From Himantopus leucocephalus (taxonomy: Eukaryota > Chordata > Aves > Charadriiformes > Recurvirostridae), in contig RSEF01000003.1 in assembly GCA_003993805.1 (NCBI GenBank), forward strand, positions 57,969,745 through 58,033,744: a stretch of 64,000 bases of DNA, read 5' to 3'. Shown in pieces: positions 26,001 to 39,340 of this stretch (positions are counted from its first letter, which is position 1; each line of letters opens with the position of its first letter). The position numbers were made by a program, and so were the translations under genes. The notes beneath the pieces are model-generated. The model ran no database searches. It saw only the letters and a list, made by a program, of their open reading frames with translations, and was not told where the DNA came from.

Positions 26001-27789
26001 GACTGCAGAGCCCTTTATGGGCAACAAGTGAACCTTACAACACACTGTGAGATTGTTATCTAGGCTAATTCTGCATACAGATCAGCGGGCCACGTTAGAG
26101 GTTTCTGAACCCTGTGAATGGATGAGAAAACCAGGATCGTAAGCTGAAGACCACCTCTGAGCTTGCTCTTCTAAAAAACCAAAACCTGAATGTTTTTCTG
26201 TCTTACACTTTAAAAAGATGTGCCCCATTTGCCTCAAATTCAGATAAGAGACTACAAAGTATCTGTAAGGTCAGGTCTTTAACCAGCATTCCACCCTAGC
26301 ACTCTTATGTTTAAAGGATGCTAAGTAAGTTCTATTGACTTACTGAAAGACAGAAACGACCAGTTCCTTCAAAACCAAGGGAATTACAGTCAGCAAACAG
26401 CTTCCTGTGTCTCTTACCCTTCCTGTGACATGTGCTATCACGCAGAAGGCGGCTAAATTGACTCTTGCTATTCACCCTGTCCCACAGCATTTCAGGCCTC
26501 AAGTTAAGTAGTCTTGCTTCAACGGAAACCTCTAAATTTCACTACTGGTCAAATATGAAGTTTGATGTGCTGCTGGATATTCCTCAGAGATAGGATATCC
26601 AATACACAAGACCTTTAAAACAGGTTATTTACTGGAAGGCATAGCCCGCAGCCACAGCTGTAGAGCCTACATAATTCAGGGTAACAATTAACCACAGCTA
26701 GCTCATTACTGCTAAAATAATATTCCAAGTGCAAAGAAGTCATATAAATCCCCAAGAAAGATGAAACAAGGCCTCCCATTTTTGTTCAGTACTAGTGTGG
26801 TATGCACAACGCAGCACCTCGCTATGGTGCCGTTCACCCTGATGAGATCCTTCCCCCCACCTTTTAGCACCTCGCATTGGCACGCTCCGTGGGTATGAAT
26901 GAGTGCGTGAGACTTGTCCACTTGAAGGTGAGACGCCTGCCTGGGCAAGACACGGCTGACTCGGAGCTCTGGGGGGAGGGGTGATGCTGATCTCACTCCT
27001 TCTTACAGGAAATCCCCCCAAAAAAGCATCACTTGGGAGCACGTCCGTTTCCGCAGCTTCTCTCTTCCTGCTACCGCAAGTTTATCGCTACTTTTATATT
27101 CGTCTTTTTTTCCCATGAGTTATTTCCAGCCCTTCCTTGTTTTTTTAAAGCCAGTTTTATTACATCATTGCTGCCGCCAGGCTTGATGCGTCTGGCCCGA
27201 AGCAGACGTGTGCAGCAAAGCCGGAGCCCAGGACCCTCCGGGGAGGCAGGCAGGGTGCTGCTGGCCGCCCTCCCTGCCCGTAGCCGCAGGCAGTCGTGTG
27301 GCTGAATACCTGCAGCCAGCCCGGCACAAGCAGCTGATGCCAAAACAGGCAAAAAAAAGACAACTGGAACTGTCCTGATGTGCCATACACCGATGGATGA
27401 ATATTTTATTGTCATTCCAGGAAAGGCTTTTGCAGGAACACACGAGACAACAATTATGTGGCGCTGTCTTGGTACTCAGATGATTAAAAATATAAGCAGT
27501 CTAACAGTTAAAGGAAAGGACTTTTGTAATGAAAACATTGTTTCTCAAAATCATGAAACAGCACAGACCAAAAGAGCTAAAAGGTGCACATAGGTGACCT
27601 ATTAGCAACACTGATATTTTTAAATAACAGTTTGGGCCAGAAAATAATTTTAATGACGGCACAGAAGATGAGTGATGAATTACAGAGATATTTCTGTTAT
27701 GCAGAGCAGAAGATGGAGTCTTGCCCAACAATTATCCATGGTTTGACTTTGAAAGTCTCTTTGGCAGCATGATGAATTTAATAACAAAG
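23001..27789. other. Intergenic DNA, no gene seen
   Basis: It holds no supported gene. A GC-richer patch at about 26830-27310 produces overlapping frames on both strands without recognisable protein features. It is weaker than the CpG islands at the PHACTR2 and FUCA2 promoters. Confidence 0.5.
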
Positions 27790-28060
27790 GCCTGATTCAC
27801 TGACACTGATAACCAAATTGTTATTTCTAACACTTGGTGGCTGAAACTCGCAGCTGTGCTAATATTCTGCAGTTCTGTATTGCCAGAAATATCATTTCTT
27901 TAGGAAGAATTCAGGCAGGTATCCAGTTTGTATACATTAGCATGTTTACATTTCAGTTGGCGAACTGCTGAAGAACAAATTAATTAGGCAGTTAGTTTTA
28001 TGGTTGCAAATATCCTGCTCCTGCCTGTTTGATCTCATAAGTGCCCAGATTACACCATGT
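27790..28060. other. Unique AT-rich block, candidate conserved non-coding element
   Basis: It is non-repetitive, contains words such as AACAAATTAATTAGGC and TACATTAGCATG, and lacks open frames. I flag it on sequence character alone. Confidence 0.22.
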
Positions 28061-30840
28061 GAGTTTTCAAACATGTCCTCGCATCCCTGTAGAAGTCAGA
28101 GGGCACGGGCCAGATCTACAGAGGTATTCAGCTGCACAGTCCCCACGCTGGCACCCAACTCCACTTGATTGCAATTAGGGATCGAGAGCCCTAAAAATAC
28201 CTCCGCAGACACGGCTGTGTTTACCCAGTTCCCTGCAGGCTCTTTGGAAACGGTTGTATTCTCTACACCGCTCAAAGCGTGGAAGTGGCTGGACTCTGGG
28301 AAGGGCTGCCCGGAGAAGGGAGCATGCCCATGCCATGCATGGGGCTGAAGCTCGCAGAGGGTTTGGACCAAGCTGACCGCAGGCAGCGAGAAGACCGCTG
28401 GTAACCACAGTGGAAGCTGGAGCATGGCCTTACCCTCTGCCGTGACAGCCTCACTAAGGCTTAATTCCATTGGTTGTTGGGTCGGTTTGTTTTTGTTTTT
28501 TTTTTTTTTACAGTCAGTTTTTATTTCTCCTTCCAAAAGGATTATTTTAACTCATTTCAGCTGTATATATACTGCTTTCTAAAAAATGCAAAGTATCAGT
28601 CACTGTTTCTGCATGAAAAAAATAAATATCTGGAGTTATTCAGCAAACCAGTGTTATACGAGACTTTGAGAGTAGTTGGTAAAGTTGTGCAGAGAGCAAA
28701 GCTGTACTTATTTTAACTTCCAAATTTTGCAGAGAGCAACCAAATTGGAATCTTCCTAAGGCAAAAAAAATATATACACACACAGGAAATTCTGTTTCTA
28801 TGGTTTTCAGATACTAGCTTTCCTCTTCACCCCCCAAAAACTGGCCTTTAAAAGAAATGTGATTCATTCCAGAACAGATTCTTATAGCTGGATTAAAGTG
28901 ATAGCTCTGTCAAGACTTCAATAGTATTAGTTGCTGATGCTGGGGAGTGTAAAAACCTGGAGGAATTAGCAGCTTTGCCTGCCAGGGTATCTCTTGCCCA
29001 CAGGCGTTCTGTGCCGGGGAACAGGAATCCTTCCCTTCGGACCAGAAAATTCTGCCTCGTCATGGAATATCGAACACAAGTCATTATCATTTATTATGTT
29101 AAGGCTTCTCAAAAGCTAGCCAAAGCACCAAGTGCAGAGTATTCCTAATCTTACTTATTTCACCAAAATGAACATTATACTAGGACCATGTCAGTTTTTA
29201 AGTCCATAGGTATCAGCAACATAATTTTCCATGATGCCAACATTTTAATTTCTGGAAAAACTTTTTTTTTTTTTTTGGTATCTTGGACTTTATAGAAACA
29301 AAAGCAGCAAGACCCTTTAATCCGTTTTTTGCAGAAGTCAATAGCAATACACCTGAGAGGAGATTGACCTGGGCATTTTAGCAGACATAAGCAAGAGTTT
29401 TGCTATTATAATTAAAACAAAAAACCCATACACAAAACCCTACAAAAATAAGCTACACGTGTAGTGTCACTTCTGAAATCTACTGTGGAATATTTTTTTC
29501 ATACACTGTAGAGGTGATCATCACTTTTAAGGTCAACACTAGACAAATTTGATGATTTGAGCAGGTTTCAAAGGGCACTGAATCTACTGCAGATTCTGTG
29601 TCCTAGTACGTATTGTACTAACAGGAATAAATCAGTGAGACACTGACATGTCCAAGTTTTACAGCAGTCAAAGCAACATGCAAGATATCCACCCCAAAGA
29701 GCCCTCTTTTTGCTCTGCTCAATGCAAAAGGGAAACGCAAATAATGCATTTCATCACAGATGCAACGCTGGTATTGTGTGCGCCTCCTTAGAAACCATGA
29801 AGTGCATTATTTGGCATGAAAATGTATGATCTAAAGTTGGAACATCAAAGAAAACAATAAAAAGTGCAAATATATTCCATATTTTATGTACTAAATATAA
29901 AAGAGAGCAAGGCATTATATGGAGAAAATAGAAACAGCTTAAAATAAGACATATGAGAGAGATGCATTATCTACTTTTCATTAGCTTTATTAGTTGCCTA
30001 TCCACACCTATTGCAATCTGTGAGAGAGATTTTCCTACTGAAGTACATGCATTTTCCCTTCCTGCCACATTCCCTGCATATAGCTTCCGAAATAACACTG
30101 AAAACCTTAAAAAGGCAGATCCTACATTACAGTTTAGATTCACATTTCCAGGCAACACAGACTTAAAACAGAAAAAACAGACTGTTAAAGGGTTAACAAC
30201 TTAAGTGTGTCACATTTTACACATAGAAATTTGCTTTAATAAAGGAAGAAGCCACAAAGGCTAAAGAAACACATCTCCTGCAGCAAGTGAGACAGGATAC
30301 AAACGAACCCCGTAGCTCCACTAAGAATGAAGATCTGTTTTATTTCACTTACCAGCATTATCCATTTCCCCCCTTGGTATTCAAAAAAGCAGAGTTCCCC
30401 AGAAAAGCAGCCGGTACGGTCTCACTCTCGCTAATGAAGCTGGCTGCCCTTCTCCTGGTTATTAGACCTTGCTGGCAGTCGGAGCATACTTCATGCACTG
30501 ACTGCAGTAGACATCACCAGGAAATTTATATCTCCAAGGATGACAAACAGCCATTAGCTCCATTATAGGCTGATTAAGATTGTGTGAGCCTATCAAGTAG
30601 ATACTTAAATCCCCCAGGGTTTCACCTCTTCGGGGAGAAAACAAAAGGACTCCAAGGCTATAATATTGAATATATGTTTCTGAAAAGTAAAAGTAATGCT
30701 ACAGAGGAAAGGTTTAATGGGTAGGAAGGCAAAACTTTAAATAAAAAAGGGATACATTACAGAGCAAAAGGCTGTGATTTATCAGTGACGCAACAGCAAA
30801 AGTTTTAAGGAGAAAAAAAAAAAAAGGGGGAGGAATCTAT
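28061..30840. other. Intergenic DNA, no gene seen
   Basis: I see nothing beyond T homopolymers at 28496-28509 and 29262-29276. Short frames have no recognisable content. Confidence 0.5.
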
Positions 30841-30844
30841 GGCT

Positions 30845-31030
30845 GAGAAAGTGTTAGGTTAGATTGCAATTTGCAGCCATTAGCTTTGGCTGTGCTTTAA
30901 ATCCTGCAAATTCTGCACCTGATGTTCCCTATGGTTTGTGAGAAACATAGTAGACATGCTTATCTGCAAATGAATGTCAATATATTAATTCCCCGGAGAC
31001 ATTCATTATTATACTGTTCATAGCTGAATG
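30845..31030. other. Unique AT-rich block, candidate conserved non-coding element
   Basis: The block holds dense non-repetitive AT-rich words, including ATTTGCAGCCATTAG, ATCTGCAAATGAATG and ATATTAATTCC, with no coding frame. It resembles conserved enhancers in texture only. Confidence 0.25.
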
Positions 31031-31341
31031 TAAGGAAAGGGTGAAAAGTAACTACAGGGCTTTACTTCTTTTAAAGTCATAGTAAAAACACACTGGATGC
31101 TGGAGCGATCAGACTCAACAAAATCTTAAAGACATATGCTGAGATAAACAGGTATTACTTCTAAATTTTCCATACCACCTGAGTCTCTCTGCATAGGCTT
31201 TTCCCCCATAGAAGTAAACAAACAAACAAAACCAGTATAGACTCCTAAACATTTCCCTTCCCTACACTTCTAGAGTTTCCTCCTTATAAATGAAAAAATA
31301 CCTTATTTTCAGTCTCTCCCCTGGCAGCAGCAGGTGAACAG

Positions 31342-31440
31342 GGTACCAGGAAATTTGGGTTGCATCCCCCACTTTGGCACTGATTTGCTGTGTAACCCTA
31401 AACAAGGCATTTTGTGCCACAGTGTTTGCCCAGTGGTGAA
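31342..31440 (+). repeat. Ancient SINE / L3-type tail fragment, degraded
   Basis: The words TTTGGGTTGCATCCC, TGATTTGCTGTGTAACCC and GTGCCACAGTGTTTGCCC follow, in order, the well-known MIR/L3 core (a 'ctgtgtgaccttgggcaag' type stretch, then 'gtgcctcagtttccc'). Divergence is high, so the family assignment is tentative. Confidence 0.4.
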
Positions 31441-33762
31441 AGGGAGACCATTACACACACTGCCTTTGGTGAAAGAGAATGTCACAAAGTACTGCCACTA
31501 CATAAATGCCACGCAGCTTCTTCTCAATAATTTTTCCCTTCTTTTAAATAATTCACTCACCTACTCCAATCCTCTTTACTGCAATGGAAAAGAAATACAG
31601 ATTTTTAAGTCTGTATTATATTGACATGAACACCCCTCAGCCTCACAGCATCACATGAGCAACAAAATACATTTTCCATTCATCACCCCTTCACTGCCCC
31701 TTTGGTCTTATTTGTCCTTTTAAAATGTTAAATAAAAAGACAGTTGCAGCACTGATCCATTTACACTGATTAAGAAGTGGAGAGAATCAATGGCTGAGCG
31801 CTAAAGTCATCAGCAAGAATGGAGAATATCTAGGGCATACTGCATATATTCTGTATTTCCAGAAAGGAAGCGCTTGGAGGGCTAAGGAGAGACTAAAGAT
31901 TAGAAAACTGTCACACTTCATATTAAGCTTCTATTTATAAGTGGCTTATAAAAAGCTTATAAAAAATAGAAGTTATCATAAGCATGTTGCATTAGTACAT
32001 GTTACAGATAGCTACAACCACACCAACACAAAGGGTTAAAAATGGCCAATAAGGAGGTTATTCATCTGCTAGATTCTGTATCAGTTAATGACAATTGATT
32101 AATGTGCCAATTTAGGTACCCGGTTAATGTGCATCTGATGAAATCTAGTGGCATAGGAGCACTAAACTGGAGGCCATGAGATGGCCACCTGATAGATGCA
32201 AGCAATTATGTCTAACTCCTCTGTGGGAGGTAGCTGCCTGGAGAGTGATGGGTTCCTGGAGAAAAGGTGAGAAAGCGAGGACTCTTGGTGGGTCTTCAAA
32301 GCCCCACAGGTCCTGGAGAGAGCTGTGGGACATACTGCAGCACGGGCAGACTGCTTGGGAGAGAAAAGCAGAGAATTGCGCCTTTGTGCCAGGATGCTAT
32401 TGCTTAACTAGGGAGCCAAACAAGGGAAAAGCAAGCTGCCTGCATAAATGGAAGAGATTCCCTGGTTTGGAGATGGGGCTTTGCAGAGCTGCAAAACCTA
32501 CAGGTGTCTGTCTGAGCCCAAGCAACACTGAGGGATGGGGACAAAACCACCTCAGAGCAGAAGCGCATATGCGTACCTTAAATCCTAGCAAGTATGCAAA
32601 TGTTTTCCGCTGATTAAAGCTAAGAGAGATTGGTTTTGAATCCAGCGTGTTTGCTTTGAGTTTCACTTGGGCTGGGAAAGAGGAGCTATGCACTTGAGCA
32701 GCCACCAGGCAATGGTGCAGCTATAGGGAGCCAGTACTGACCCTTGTGGCTGGGGGTACAGGTGGGCAACAGCCTGTGCCAAAGAGCCCAAGGGAAGACG
32801 CAAAGCTGCACCTACTTAGACCTCAGAGAAATGAATAGCGTCAGATGGTGACTATTTCTATGTGGCAGACAGGTCCTAGTGTGTTTGCTGTGGCTGAATC
32901 CCAGCTGCAGGGCAGATGGGATTCATGGTGTACTTCAGTGTGCAGATGACAAGACCTACGGGAGCATACTACAGCTCCCTTCCTGCCCACATGCACAATT
33001 CCCTTCCAAAGAAGCCCTGGAAGATGGTAATGTGTACCCAGATCCCATCCTGACATGCAATTCAAATATAGTCACAGCCTTAGGTCAGCTGAGGATCAGA
33101 AATGTAAGGATTGCTAGAGTACGGGAAGTCCCAATTACAACAGCTTGATAAGCACTGAGTTCGGGTGCTTCATCAGGGCTGCGTGACAGGTAACCATTTA
33201 TTAACTCTTGAAAGCTAACTATAAATGGAAACATCATATGATATATATGACCGAAATCTCTTCCTTTTGAACAGAAAATATTTCACCAGGAACCTACCAA
33301 AAAAAGAAATCTTTACAAAATACATGAATTATTTTCTTTCTTGTAGGTAATTAGATTATTGCATAGAAATTAACAAATGTGTATGAACAGATGCCATTAT
33401 TACAAGATTAAAGCAATGTCTCCCTGACTGCACATGGGCAAAAGAAAGATACAGGTATTAGGTGGCATTGAACAGCAGGCTGCAATTGTTATTTAAAAGT
33501 TAAATATACATATATCCTAGCCATAAACTTATTTAATTTCTGAGTACAGAGCAACCCCATCTCGATCCATAGTTGCATGACACCAAAATACCTCAGTCTG
33601 TTTACGAACAATTTGGGGTAAGGACTGAGAAGATTAGGTCTGCACAGGTCCAAAGCTCTCTGTTCCCCTTCTCAAAATCTCATAGTCCATCAACCTGTAT
33701 CCCAGTTTTCTTCAGCTATGAGGTGGTCCTGGCTCACAGCTCATTTCAGTCATAGGCACTTA

Positions 33763-33835
33763 AGACCTGGCTTCAATTCCTTGTTCATCCACAGACTTCC
33801 TGAACGATTTTGGGCAAGCTTCTCCAACATCTGAC
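33763..33835 (+). repeat. Ancient SINE / L3-type tail fragment, degraded
   Basis: AGACCTGGCTTCAATTCC followed by CACAGACTTCCTGAACGATT and TTGGGCAAGC matches the order of the MIR/L3 core region. It is one of the clearer ancient-repeat relics here, but still strongly diverged. Confidence 0.45.
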
Positions 33836-36237
33836 CTCCTACAGGAACGGCTTGTACCATGCTCGCTCCCTACAGCTCAGCTGTGTAAGGATAAACCCAC
33901 TGGAGGTTGTGTGAGACCCCAGTGATACAGTGTTAAGAGCCGACGAAGCAGCTAGCTCAGATAATCAGTGCCACCTCCTAGAGAAGAAAGCATTATGGGG
34001 TACATTAGAAGCATCACTAATGACACAGAACCCTAATGATCCTGTTCTCCAATGTACCTGATGTACACAGCCTGCTGCAGTAATGACATTTCACTCCCGG
34101 GAAAATCGATGAGGATTCACAGAGGCACAGCAATCTGCCCAGGTAAGAAGCAAATAGAGAAAGCAGGGTAAACAGAGACCTCAGCGCCCAGCCATCAAAC
34201 CACGTTGAGTTGACAAACCCGCGGAATCGATGTACAGCTTCAGCTGTGGTGTTTCCAATCATGACAAAGACGCCTAAGAACACATTTAGAAAATGTGAAA
34301 TCTGGCTTGCCTCAGCGCAGATTTGTCACTGCAAAGATCTGACTCCGTAAGATGCCATTTTGGGCAAAATGTTTCACTTCCCTTTCACTATGTCTGTTTC
34401 TTCCCACACAGAAACCATCATGCAGGTGTCTCTGGGAGAAGCTGTACTTGTTTTTAGATGCTGTGGGTTTGCGTAGTCAACGCCAACACTCTAAATATAA
34501 AGCTTCATGCAATCCTTCTAAGTATCTACCAAGTCCCAGGGCAACAACCGTGGTGAGTGCAAGGGATCTGTGGCCCTCCAAAAGATGTTTCCTTCTGTGA
34601 AGTACACTTCTCTCCACCAGTGGTGGGGCGGTTTCACAGGGAGGGAGGGAAGGACACTTTGAAGGCACGGGAATGGCAGCAGAAGATCTGGGCTCTCCTA
34701 CAGAGAAATCCCAATTTTTCAGTCAGTAACAAAGACTACCATTTACTGCAAGAAGAGGCTTTATAAACCGCACCAAAATCCTTGAAAGTAACATCTCTGT
34801 AAATACAAAGTTGTTAGATGCACATTCTTCAGGCTTTAGATATATGGAAACCATCTCTCCTCTGGCACATTCTTGAAAATTGCTAGGCAAAAGGGAAAGC
34901 CTCTTGAGGAAGTGCTGAACCGTATGCACGCAATACATGGGTTAGGGCTGAGGGTTCGGCATATGGCAGGACTGACCTCTAGCAGAAGCCTTCCCCAAGC
35001 CTCAGCAACAATTCCCAGCATCACCACGAAGAGTTTTGCCAAACACCTTTTCCCCACCTCACAGAGGCAGAAGAGTTTGAGACCGGGACAGTAACAAGGA
35101 TGCTCTTTTCCTGGGAAGAAGTTACGGTTCAACCTGGAAATATTGTTAATATACCACTGTAAGTGCAGAGGATGACATATTTTGCTGAGAAACAACAGGA
35201 GCCTTTTGTTCCCCAGGAAGACTTTATCCTTGAGTAGCCCAGCCAGATGCAGAGGTTCTGACTCTTGCTGAAAGCTGCAAGGGGAGAAGCAACACCACTG
35301 AAGTCAACAGATTTAAACTGATAGAAAACAAGAAGAGAGTGGGATCCAGACAGCAACGCGTGGTTGTTGTAGGTGGGGAGTTTCACAGCACAGATGGGTT
35401 TTCAGAGGGAGCAGGAAGGGGCTGGGCATACGCTGAGTATAGTGCAGAGAGAGTGGCAGGGCTGAGGGAGAGGAGGCACAGAGGCAGCCGCAGGGGAAAG
35501 CAGGGATGCAGGGAGAGGTCAAGAAGGAGGTTTCAGCATATCATGAAGAGGGGTGCTCTGTGGGAGATAAAAGTGAGGACAAGAAAAACACCTCTAAATG
35601 CTTGATTATTTAAGTAAACTCTAACTTGTTTCTGAATCCCAGCTTGTAGTGAACTCCTGTCTAGAAAGAGGTGTGGTATGTGTCCAGTTTTAAAAACAAA
35701 CACAAGTTTTTCGCCTTTAGTTTTCCCACTGACCCTGCTATGGAGAGAGGCAGCTTTGTACACACCTAACTGCCTCCCTAGCCCTGGAAATCTTCAGAGG
35801 ACTTGCTGGACTTGGATGTGCTTGAATGATTTATGCCATGCCCTGACATGACCAAAAGTAAATACATTTTAAATATCTGCTGGTGCCACCATGAGCACAG
35901 CTGCACAGCTGGCAATGGGAGCCTCAGAAACAAGATGTCTAATGGCTTCTAGCATTTTTATGACTATTTAAACCAGCTCAGGACTGCTGGCAGGCTGGCT
36001 GCCTTCAGAGTACAATTAAATCTACTCAGAGTCAGGTCTAATTGACATGCTGGTAAAAACGCCATAAGTCTCAGACTCATTTGCGCTTTCTCCTCCCTCT
36101 TAGACAGCCATTACTTCTGTATCACTTCCCCTTCTTCCCTCGTCTTGCCCTCTCATGGGCACATGTACACACACAAACTGCGCTGCGGTTAGTCCTCCAT
36201 GTCCTTCTCTTACTGGAAGCCAAACTCTCAGAGCCTA

Positions 36238-36276
36238 TCATAGAATCATAGAATTGTTGAGGTTGGAAGGGATCTT
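36238..36276 (-). mobile_element. CR1 LINE 3' end, cut by an assembly gap
   Basis: ATCATAGAATCATAGAAT followed by TTGAGGTTGGAAGGGATCTT is the reverse complement of an avian CR1 3' end. It runs straight into 100 Ns at 36277, so the rest of the element is probably in the gap. Sequence after the gap is not obviously CR1. Confidence 0.85.
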
Positions 36277-36376
36277 NNNNNNNNNNNNNNNNNNNNNNNN
36301 NNNNNNNNNNNNNNNNNNNNNNNNNNNNNNNNNNNNNNNNNNNNNNNNNNNNNNNNNNNNNNNNNNNNNNNNNNNN
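36277..36376. other. Assembly gap of 100 N
   Basis: A run of exactly 100 N is a conventional placeholder of unknown true size. It begins inside a CR1 copy. Confidence 0.98.
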
Positions 36377-38800
36377 CTGCAGCCCAGCCGGGAGGGCGAT
36401 GAGTCAAATCTCCTGCCCCTCCCCGCCCCCCGCGTTTCTCTTAAGGTTTGGGTTGCAGGCAAGAGGCTTTTCACCAGATTTACAACCGTGTGACTCAACG
36501 TTTTGGGAGGAAGATAGTCCTCCTGCCTTTCAGATCAGAAGCGGGAGTCACACCAGCTTTGGCAAAAGCAAAATCAAGCCCCGTGGTTTCATTTTCTGGT
36601 GTTTGTTTTACAGATAGGCTTTCACGACACAATTCATCTTTAAAATGATATTTTATGTTTTCACTGCTTTTTACAGGCAAATCATTTTATATTCTGACTT
36701 GAATTAAATCCTTGCTGCCCTGAAGCCACTGGCACAATAGCAAAGATAGACAGGACTTCACTCTATTTTTAACACATCCAGGGCCCCATTATCTAGCTAT
36801 CAAATATGAAAGTCCTGTTCAGACTGTATGAAAACATTTTAGCATCTACTGCTAGCATCAAAGCCTATCAAGCCTGAAAAGTGTCCATGTGAAATTAAGC
36901 TTCTTGCTTCCAACCAAGCAACCCAGTGCCCTCCTCTCAACACCAAGCCCCGTGCAGCTCCCCTGGCACGGTGGTTTTGTGGTCTTCCGGGCAGGCATAC
37001 AGCTCAGGCACCCTTCCCCGTTCTCCAAGCAATCGATCTTGTACATGAGTCTCGTATGTCAGCCATTAGTCAGGTCAAAAGGTCTTTTCTGCTCAGCATC
37101 TCTCAGGGAATTGCCTTCATTATTTCCATTCCTTCCTCCCTCCGCTGACAGACCAGGCTGCTCCTTCCCAAGCTGCAGAGAGCTTTCCCAGAGGGACTGT
37201 GTTGCAAGAGTGAGAAGTGAGGGCTTCTCTTCACGGGGCGCAGCAGTGAGCCCCATGCTTACAGACCTTCCTGCGGGGGCCCAGTGGCTCCAGCGTCACC
37301 CAGGCTGGCACGCTGTACCCAGGTTTAGAGAGCTTCCTGCAGTCACACACACCCGTCTTGCGATATTCACAAAGTCTTACAAGGTACTATTTTTATTATT
37401 TACCCTTTGCAGCTTGCATCATTACAGATGTGACTGTGCACTGAGGACCTTTTCCCTCACTGGAGATTTCAGTAGCTGTGCCTGTGTGGGCTGGTGACAT
37501 TTTCTGAACCTGTTTACAACTTAATCAGGAGAGTACTCATGACTGATATTTACCGAACTGTTTTCTACTTTTTTAAAAAAAAAATAATTTAAAGGAAGTG
37601 ATAAAGTTCATTAAATGAAATACAGTTCCTGCTCCAAATCTCACCAAAGTCGATGGCAGGTCACTGATGTCAGTGGGCTTTGGGTCAGACCCCCGAGCTT
37701 TTTTTAAATCATTTTTCCTTCAAAGCATTTTGAGCCACAGAGCAGTTGTAACTTTGGTGTGCTCTACAGAATAAGCTTCAGAGAGTCTCCTTCAAAATTC
37801 CCACACTAAGGAGCCACTCGGTGTCTGTAATCCTTTGGTGTGATCAAAAAGAAAAGGAGAACAGGAAGAAAACCAAAGATAAACTAGAAAATATACCATA
37901 GCAAGAGGTCAAAGGCGTTTAAGGATTCCTTTTGAGAAGCAAAGTGACATCTAAAGGGGTGAATGTAAAAGAAGACATAGAGAAAGTAGGTCAACATTGA
38001 ATGTAAAAGAGATACGAAGAGGCTCCTATTGTGATATCAAAGTGCTCTTGTAAATCAGAGTAATGTGAACAGTCAGTCAGAAAGAATGATACCATGGAAG
38101 TCTCAATGTTTATCAGCCTGTGACGTAATACACTTGTCAAGGTATACAAATGAAAATAGTAAAAAGTTATGCACTTCCCATTTTCACAGCCCTTTAGATA
38201 TTTTTGGATTAAATGTAACAGCCGTGGTTAATGGCTCTGGAAACCAAAGTTCTGTTTCCATAGAACAGCGGTAAAGTATACACATCCTTCCTGGGTGGAG
38301 GCAGATTAATTTAGTTGTCTGCTCATTCATTTTTGACTGTTCTGATGAGGTTGCCAAAGACACGTCCATTTGCGGGGATGATTTTGGNTCACAAGGGCTG
38401 TCCTATGGCCTGCTGGGGTGGGATGCAAAAAGACGTAACTTGGGCATTGGGAAAGACGGGAGAAGCACCAGCGCAGGTGACAACGATGCTGGAAGCTCCC
38501 TCTCTGAACGCACGGGGCTGCCGCTCATGGCCCAGCATGCAAAGTGTCATCTGCTGGAGCGAGGCACCTTCAGCAGCGGCTTCCTCCGAAGCCATTCCAA
38601 CGGCGAAGGACACAGCTACTTCAGGCTTCGGGCCAACGCTCTACCCTGGCACCCGCCGCGCACCGGCTGGCTGGAAGGAGCTGCAGAGCCATGACTGGTA
38701 CACCCCCTGTCCTGCTCGGGAAGGGAAGGGAAACCGAGTTTGTGGTTGGAAGCAGGCGGGAAGGGCAAACCCAGAGCCCTTCACGGGCAGTCAGCAGGGT
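36377..38800. other. Intergenic DNA upstream of FUCA2
   Basis: I see no gene. A degraded ancient repeat tail is possible at 37634-37692, where ACCAAAGTCGATGG, GATGTCAGTGGGCTTTGG and GTCAGACCC resemble an old amniote LINE end. A single N lies at 38388 without duplicated flanks. GC content climbs from about 38500 toward the FUCA2 CpG island. Confidence 0.5.
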
Positions 38801-38819
38801 CAGGCTGTGTTTCGGCCGG

Positions 38820-39340
38820 CGGGCGGCGAGGAATAGCGCCAGCCCGCCTTGCGGCCCGGCCCCCGCCCCGCGGCTTGCCTGCCCCCGCCCGCCCCCCCGC
38901 CCGCCCCGAGCCGCTCCTCCCCGCAGCCCGCCGCCATGTCGGGCTCGCCGGGCCCCGCCGCGCTGCGGCCGCTGCTGTTGCTGCCCGGGCTGCTCCTGGC
39001 GGCGGGGGGCGGCGGCGGGCAGCCCCGCTACGAGCCCACCTGGGGCTCGCTGGACTCCCGGCCGCTGCCCGCCTGGTTTGACGAGGCGAAGTTTGGCGTC
39101 TTCATCCACTGGGGCGTGTTCTCGGTGCCCAGCTTCGGCAGCGAGTGGTTCTGGTGAGCTCCGCGGCCTGGCTCTCGCCCTGGCCCCCGCCTCGCTGGCC
39201 GCAGCGGCCTGCCCGGCCCGCGGGCCTCCCCGGCCGCGGTGCCCCGCAGCCCCCTCAGGCCCCCACAAGGCCCCGGGCGCTGTGGGGCCGGTGGGAGGGT
39301 GGCAACGACAACAGCTGCTGCGGGCAGGGGGTACCAGCGA
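38820..39340 (+). promoter_or_regulatory. FUCA2: CpG island and GC-box promoter of FUCA2
   Basis: A dense CpG block covers the FUCA2 start codon, exon 1 and the start of intron 1. Several GC-box-like stretches of CCCGCCC type lie at about 38857-38910, just upstream of the ATG at 38936, and there is no TATA box. This fits a housekeeping CpG promoter. The exact transcription start is not visible. Confidence 0.75.
38936..39153 (+). CDS. FUCA2: FUCA2 exon 1 (coding part)
   Basis: It encodes the signal peptide and the start of the GH29 domain through residue 72, with Trp73 split. The donor is GTGAGC at 39154. The exon is very GC-rich, as part of the CpG island. Confidence 0.96.

Larger units (their letters stand above)
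31031..36237. other. Intergenic DNA with ancient repeat fragments, no gene seen
   Basis: Two degraded SINE/LINE-tail fragments are listed separately. Apart from these I find no gene, RNA or intact element. Frames at 32176-32705 and 34836-35763 lack any recognisable domain. Confidence 0.5.

Noticed and set aside
38849..38935. An upstream in-frame ATG for FUCA2 at 38849
   Set aside because: It would add 29 Pro/Arg/Ala-rich residues before the signal peptide, and the ATG at 38936 matches the family start and has a better context.
38621..39268. A 215-codon minus-strand frame opposite FUCA2 exon 1
   Set aside because: It is an antisense shadow of the CpG island with low-complexity Gly/Arg/Ala content and no family similarity.
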